Part shown: positions 44,206 to 47,492 of the stretch, piece by piece
Layout: every line of letters begins with the position of its first letter
Position numbering within the stretch: the stretch's first letter is position 1
From: Alphaproteobacteria bacterium
Lineage (GTDB): Bacteria; Pseudomonadota; Alphaproteobacteria; Caulobacterales; Aquidulcibacteraceae
Assembly: GCA_026400735.1 (NCBI GenBank)
Contig: JAPLOL010000034.1
Location: forward strand, 1 to 47,492
Direction: 5' to 3'
Length of the DNA stretch: 47,492 nt
Translations under genes and position numbers: made by a program
Notes under the pieces: generated by a model
Seen by the model: the letters and a program-made list of their open reading frames with translations, nothing else
What the model was told of the DNA's origin: nothing
Databases searched by the model: none

Positions 44206-45123
44206 ATGCTGGTCTCTGTACGTTTGTCGACTGTGGTTGCGGCTGCCGTCGCGTTGTTTGGAACATCTGCGCTTGCTCAAGACACCCAAGATCAGGCGCG
44301 CGGCTTCGTGGAGCAGGTCGCGCTGAGCAGTAGTCGCGACGCGGCGTTGGCAAGGTGGGAAGGTGCAGTTTGCGTTGGTGCGGTGGGTATGGCCCCCGCG
44401 GAGGCGCAAGCGCTCGTCGACAGGATTTCGGCGCGAGCGCAAGCGGTCGGTTTGCACACAGGCGCGCCCGGCTGCCGCGCAAATGTGATGGTGATTTACG
44501 CACCTGACTCAGACACGCTCTCACGTCAAATCGTAGATCAGCGCCGCGACCTGCTTGGCTTTTCTGTCGATGATGGCCGCGTAACCGCCGGCCGCGATGC
44601 GATGGAAGACTTTGCGCGAACGCAACGTCCAATCCGCTGGTGGCATGTATCGAGTTCTGGCGTCGGAAGCGTGCGGCCGGACGCAGCGCGCTCGCGTCAA
44701 TCTTCTGGCGCCACTGCGGCCGCGGCCGCCGCAGGCGGCAGCGCGACGGTGTCTGACATGGGGAGCACACAGGACCTCGAAGGCGTCGACGCCGTGCGCG
44801 TCAACGGTTCGCGTGCGCGACCGGAAGTGCGCAACGAACTCACTTATGCGCTGATCGTCGTCGACGCGCGCCGGGTCGCGAACGTGCCAGCGGGTGCGTG
44901 GATGGACTACGTTGCCTTCAATGCGCTGACGCAGGTCGATCCTGACGGCCGAACTGCGGACTTCCCAACAATCTTGAACCTCTTCTCTCAAGCCCAAGGT
45001 GCGCCGACGGCCCTGACCGCGTGGGACACTTCGTATTTGAGCGCGCTCTACCGGGCGCGCAACGAGGGATCTTCCCGCCAGATATCTTCGATCTCCCGGC
45101 GCATGAGCGAGGGGTCTCACTGA
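44206..45123 (+). CDS. Secreted paralog 1 of 3 (clpP-clpX interval)
   Basis: A 305-residue exported protein of unknown function with a signal peptide to about residue 25 (ending SALAQ). Features shared with the two following genes: FVEQVA then a tryptophan-containing RW block, C56, a VDRI/RAQAVGL helix, C90 in GCRANV, W145-W-H147 in IRWWHV, VNGSRARPEVRNEL, and DP.GRT..FPTILNLF. It ends ISRRM-like. Two conserved cysteines suggest a periplasmic disulfide. Unlike the other two it lacks the NDLVV motif after the signal. AGGGG lies 6 bases before the ATG. It follows clpP by 88 bases. Confidence 0.82.
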   Translation: MLVSVRLSTVVAAAVALFGTSALAQDTQDQARGFVEQVALSSSRDAALARWEGAVCVGAVGMAPAEAQALVDRISARAQAVGLHTGAPGCRANVMVIYAPDSDTLSRQIVDQRRDLLGFSVDDGRVTAGRDAMEDFARTQRPIRWWHVSSSGVGSVRPDAARSRQSSGATAAAAAAGGSATVSDMGSTQDLEGVDAVRVNGSRARPEVRNELTYALIVVDARRVANVPAGAWMDYVAFNALTQVDPDGRTADFPTILNLFSQAQGAPTALTAWDTSYLSALYRARNEGSSRQISSISRRMSEGSH

Positions 45124-45210
45124 CCGTGCCGGGACGAGTTCGACGCTCACGATAGTGTGACATCAGGCATCCGAACCCGTGCCTATAGTTCGCAGCCAGG
45201 GAGGCTGGTC

Positions 45211-46137
45211 ATGAACGTTCGCGTCTGCGTCATAATGTTTGCATTGCTGGCGACGCCGGCGTTTGCGCAGACCGATGACAGCTCAAACGATCTCGTCGTG
45301 CGCGGCGTTCGACCGGAGCAGATTCAATCGTTCGTGGAGCAGGTCGCGGTAGCGCCGCCTTCAGTGGACCAGATCGCACGTTGGGATGACGCGTTGTGCC
45401 TGAGTGTTGCCGGCCTCTCGGTTGAACAGGGACAGACAGTCGTCGACCGCGTGGCGATGCGCGCGCAGGCAGTTGGCCTATCGCCCGGGCGTACTGGCTG
45501 TCGTCCAAATGTCTTCGTCTACTTCGCAGCAGACGCCGGCAACTTCACCCGCGCACTCGTGGACGAACGTAAGTCGCTGTTCGCCTACTATCACGAAGAG
45601 AACATCGCGACGCTGGGGCGTGAGGCGTTGCAATCGTTCATTGACGCTCCGAGCCCGGTGAGATGGTGGCACGTCATCCAGACGCGTGGCGCGGATGGGG
45701 ACCGCCTAGGTAGCGACCAGGCTGGAAGTCAGGCCCCGCCGCCACCGACAGATCCCGGACGCCCGCCTGAGGCAGACGGCCTGACAGGTGTCCAAGCCGT
45801 GCGCTCAAATGGATCGCGCTTGCGCGCGGCGGAACGGCAAGACTTCAACCGGGTGATTGTCATCGTCGATGGCAGCCGCCTCGATGGGTATCCGCTCGTG
45901 TCGATCGCTGACTACATCGCGCTCGTGACGCTGGCGCAGATCGATCCGACAGCTGAAACCCGCGACTACCCCACCATCCTCAATCTTTTTGCCGACGATC
46001 CGGATCTGGTCTCGTTTGAAATGACGACTTGGGATTTGGCCTATCTCAATGGGCTCTATCGAAGCGCGCGCAACGCTGCGAGCGTGACCCAGCAAATGCG
46101 AGATATCAGCCGGCGCATGGCGGGCGATGCAGGCTAG
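45211..46137 (+). CDS. Secreted paralog 2 of 3 (clpP-clpX interval)
   Basis: A 308-residue exported protein, the signal ending PAFAQ. The mature N terminus contains NDLVVRGVRPEQIQSFVEQV, whose start resembles a TonB box. Shared core: DDALCLSVAGL, VAMRAQAVGL, TGCRPNVFV, VRWWHV, NGSRLRAAERQDF, DYPTILNLFADD, W-DLAYLNGLY and QMRDISRRM. The ATG at 45211 is chosen because GAGG lies 6 bases upstream and it starts the signal peptide; a longer in-frame reading from 45157 lacks both. Confidence 0.82.
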   Translation: MNVRVCVIMFALLATPAFAQTDDSSNDLVVRGVRPEQIQSFVEQVAVAPPSVDQIARWDDALCLSVAGLSVEQGQTVVDRVAMRAQAVGLSPGRTGCRPNVFVYFAADAGNFTRALVDERKSLFAYYHEENIATLGREALQSFIDAPSPVRWWHVIQTRGADGDRLGSDQAGSQAPPPPTDPGRPPEADGLTGVQAVRSNGSRLRAAERQDFNRVIVIVDGSRLDGYPLVSIADYIALVTLAQIDPTAETRDYPTILNLFADDPDLVSFEMTTWDLAYLNGLYRSARNAASVTQQMRDISRRMAGDAG

Positions 46138-46184
46138 TTGAGCCGTTCGGCGGCGCAAATCCTTGCTTCGTCGGAAAGCCGTGG

Positions 46185-46211
46185 TTGACCGCACAGCTGT
46201 GCTCCTAGATT
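46185..46211 (+). promoter_or_regulatory. Promoter with palindromic spacer upstream of paralog 3
   Basis: TTGACCG (46185-46191) and CCTAGATT (46204-46211) are 12 bases apart, a good fit to the Caulobacter-type consensus TTGaCgS-N10-14-GCtANAWC. The spacer holds the perfect 12-bp palindrome GCACAGCTGTGC (46191-46202), a likely operator. The paralog 3 ATG is 37 bases downstream. Confidence 0.6.
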
Positions 46212-46248
46212 GCATCCGGTGGGTCTGGGACCTCAGAGGGGATTGAAG

Positions 46249-47172
46249 ATGATGAGACGTTACGCTGCTGTTCTGGCCGCTTGTGTCCTGTCTTCAATTG
46301 CCATGCCCGCAATGGCGCAGGACTCCCCGCCCGAAAACGACCTCGTTGTGGTCGGAGAGCGGCTGCAGGAGATGGTCCGCGGGTTTGTTGGAGAAATCGC
46401 GACGGCGCCAGGAGGGGAGCAGCAGATGGCCCGCTGGGACGGCCGAATCTGCCCATTGGTCGCGGGCTTGCCTACGCGGCAAATGCAGTACGTCGCCGAT
46501 CGTATCGCGCAGCGCGCTCACCAGGTCGACATTGAGACTGACGGACCGGGCTGCAGTGCGAATATCTTGATCTTCGTAACGCCGGACGCCAGCCGCCTCG
46601 CGGAAGGTATCGTCGATGAGTACCGCAACTTGGTTGCGTACTACTCAACCAGCGGTGTCAACACTCTGGGCCGCGGGCCATTGGAAGACTTCAGCACTTC
46701 AAGTGCGCCCGTTCGCTGGTGGCACGTGAATCAGACGGTCGGGGCGGACGGCCAGGAACTTGGTGCGGATACCAGCACGGGCGGCTCACAAGTCATCCGT
46801 GGCGGCCCGCCGCCGAGCCGCCTGCGCCGTGCAACGCGGCAGGACTTTTTGCGGGTGCTGATCATCGTTGACGCGCGCCAGGCGCAGGGCGTGCAGCTTC
46901 AAGCTTTGGCGGACTATCTGGCGATGGTTTCCTTGGCCCAACTCGACCCCGATGGGCACACCGTCGGTGTGCCGACAATCCTCAACCTGTTCGCCGATCG
47001 CGACAGCGGTGGCGTTGTCCCGGCGGGCATGACCGAATGGGACGAAGCCTACCTTGAGGGCCTCTACACAGCTCGCCGGACAGCGCCGCGGGATATCTGG
47101 CAACGCCGCGACATCTCTCAAACCATGGTTGAGCGGCTGGATCCGTCGGCTGTGCCGGCGCCGTCGAACTGA
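46249..47172 (+). CDS. Secreted paralog 3 of 3 (clpP-clpX interval)
   Basis: A 307-residue exported protein, the signal ending PAMAQ. It has NDLVVVGERLQEMVRGFV after the signal, then DGRICPLVAGL, a VADRIAQRAHQVDI helix, GPGCSANILI, VRWWHV, RATRQDFLRVLIIVDARQ, LDPDGHTVGVPTILNLFADR and DEAYLEGLY. The spacing to paralog 2 and its own good promoter suggest separate control. AGAGGGGA lies 6 bases before the ATG at 46249. The function is unknown. Confidence 0.82.
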   Translation: MMRRYAAVLAACVLSSIAMPAMAQDSPPENDLVVVGERLQEMVRGFVGEIATAPGGEQQMARWDGRICPLVAGLPTRQMQYVADRIAQRAHQVDIETDGPGCSANILIFVTPDASRLAEGIVDEYRNLVAYYSTSGVNTLGRGPLEDFSTSSAPVRWWHVNQTVGADGQELGADTSTGGSQVIRGGPPPSRLRRATRQDFLRVLIIVDARQAQGVQLQALADYLAMVSLAQLDPDGHTVGVPTILNLFADRDSGGVVPAGMTEWDEAYLEGLYTARRTAPRDIWQRRDISQTMVERLDPSAVPAPSN

Positions 47173-47485
47173 CGATCTGTGGATAACGTCGACTTGAACG
47201 CCACCCTGGCCTAGGCCATCTAGGGGCTCTGGCGGGCTTCAGTGTCGCTGAATTCCGCCAAGAATGAGGGCATTTCCCTCGTAAACAGGGGGGCAGCGTG
47301 TCGGCGCAGCTTGCGGCCCCAACCTTGCTATGATCGAATTGCCTAGCCGGGCGGCCGGGCGTTGCAACGTTTTTGAAAGGGATCGTGGTCAACCATCTGT
47401 TATGCGGGGAGATAACGGGGGCCATTAGCTCGCCGTTTTCAGCCCTTATATATTTGGTCCCAGACGGCCCCTTGAAGGATCGCGT
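47173..47485. promoter_or_regulatory. 313-base region before the presumed clpX: candidate heat-shock and vegetative promoters
   Basis: No gene is seen. CTTGAAC (47193-47199) and GGCCATCT (47214-47221), 14 bases apart, resemble a sigma-32 promoter (CTTGAAA and CCCCATNT). The second element overlaps a perfect 12-bp palindrome, TGGCCTAGGCCA (47207-47218). Further on, TTGCGG (47311) and TATGAT (47329) may form a second promoter, with a short spacer, and CGTTGCAACG (47360-47369) is a 10-bp palindrome. Confidence 0.45.
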
Positions 47486-47492
47486 ATGAGCA
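47486..47492 (+). CDS. clpX: Start of a gene cut by the window end, probably clpX
   Basis: An ATG at 47486 with AAGGA 6 bases upstream begins a reading frame (Met-Ser-) that the window truncates. The position after clpP suggests clpX, the unfoldase partner of ClpP. Only two codons are visible, so the identity is inferred from context alone. Confidence 0.45.

Overview
The window is a gene-dense, GC-rich chromosomal segment of an alphaproteobacterium. Gene content and order point to the Caulobacterales/Hyphomonadales side: lysC-ptsP, a RodZ-like regulator, ispG-prfA-prmC-DUF4167, an iscR-led suf operon, glnB-glnA, and tig-clpP ahead of clpX. Many genes overlap by four bases (ATGA, GTGA, TTGA), and there is no transposase, integrase, prophage or CRISPR array. 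The taxon is an inference from gene content; no rRNA is present.

Layout. 22-106: tRNA-Leu(CAA). 225-6503: envelope and housekeeping genes (DedA-like, dsbB, coq7, GNAT, NDUFAF5-like methyltransferase, comF, grxC, nitrilase-like, DUF1178, ubiG). 6610-15786: lysC, ptsP, RodZ-like HTH protein, ispG, an unknown, prfA, prmC, DUF4167. 15787-16473: alpha/beta hydrolase. 16630-24503: one tightly packed 11-gene suf operon (iscR, cysteine desulfurase, sufB, lipoprotein, two-helix membrane protein, sufC, sufD, sufS, sufT-like, sufA-like, TfoX-like). 24500-29605: crotonase, GGDEF protein, coniferyl-aldehyde-type dehydrogenase, DEAD-box helicase. 29815-31549: very small genes, including a five-gene coupled cluster with a signal-less fasciclin protein and a degenerate cold-shock domain. 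31553-33589: parE. 33828-36783: an envelope block (small beta-barrel, secreted helical protein, two lipoproteins including an SLT enzyme, and a secreted-protein gene that appears frameshifted). 36890-41711: glnA, glnB, histidine phosphatase, NAD(P)H-hydrate repair enzyme, membrane protein. 41743-41827: tRNA-Leu(UAG). 41986-47492: tig, clpP, three tandem secreted paralogs, and the first codons of what is probably clpX.

The parts best worth following up are: the three secreted paralogs lodged between clpP and the presumed clpX, the third with a promoter whose spacer is a perfect 12-bp palindrome; the lipoprotein/membrane-protein pair inside the suf operon between sufB and sufC; the small-protein cluster at 30239-31549; a 21-bp motif shared by three intergenic regions; and the apparent +1 frameshift near 35711-35727.

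Limits: all family names come from reading motifs and protein lengths by eye. No database search, structure prediction or expression data were available. Promoters and operators are pattern matches only.
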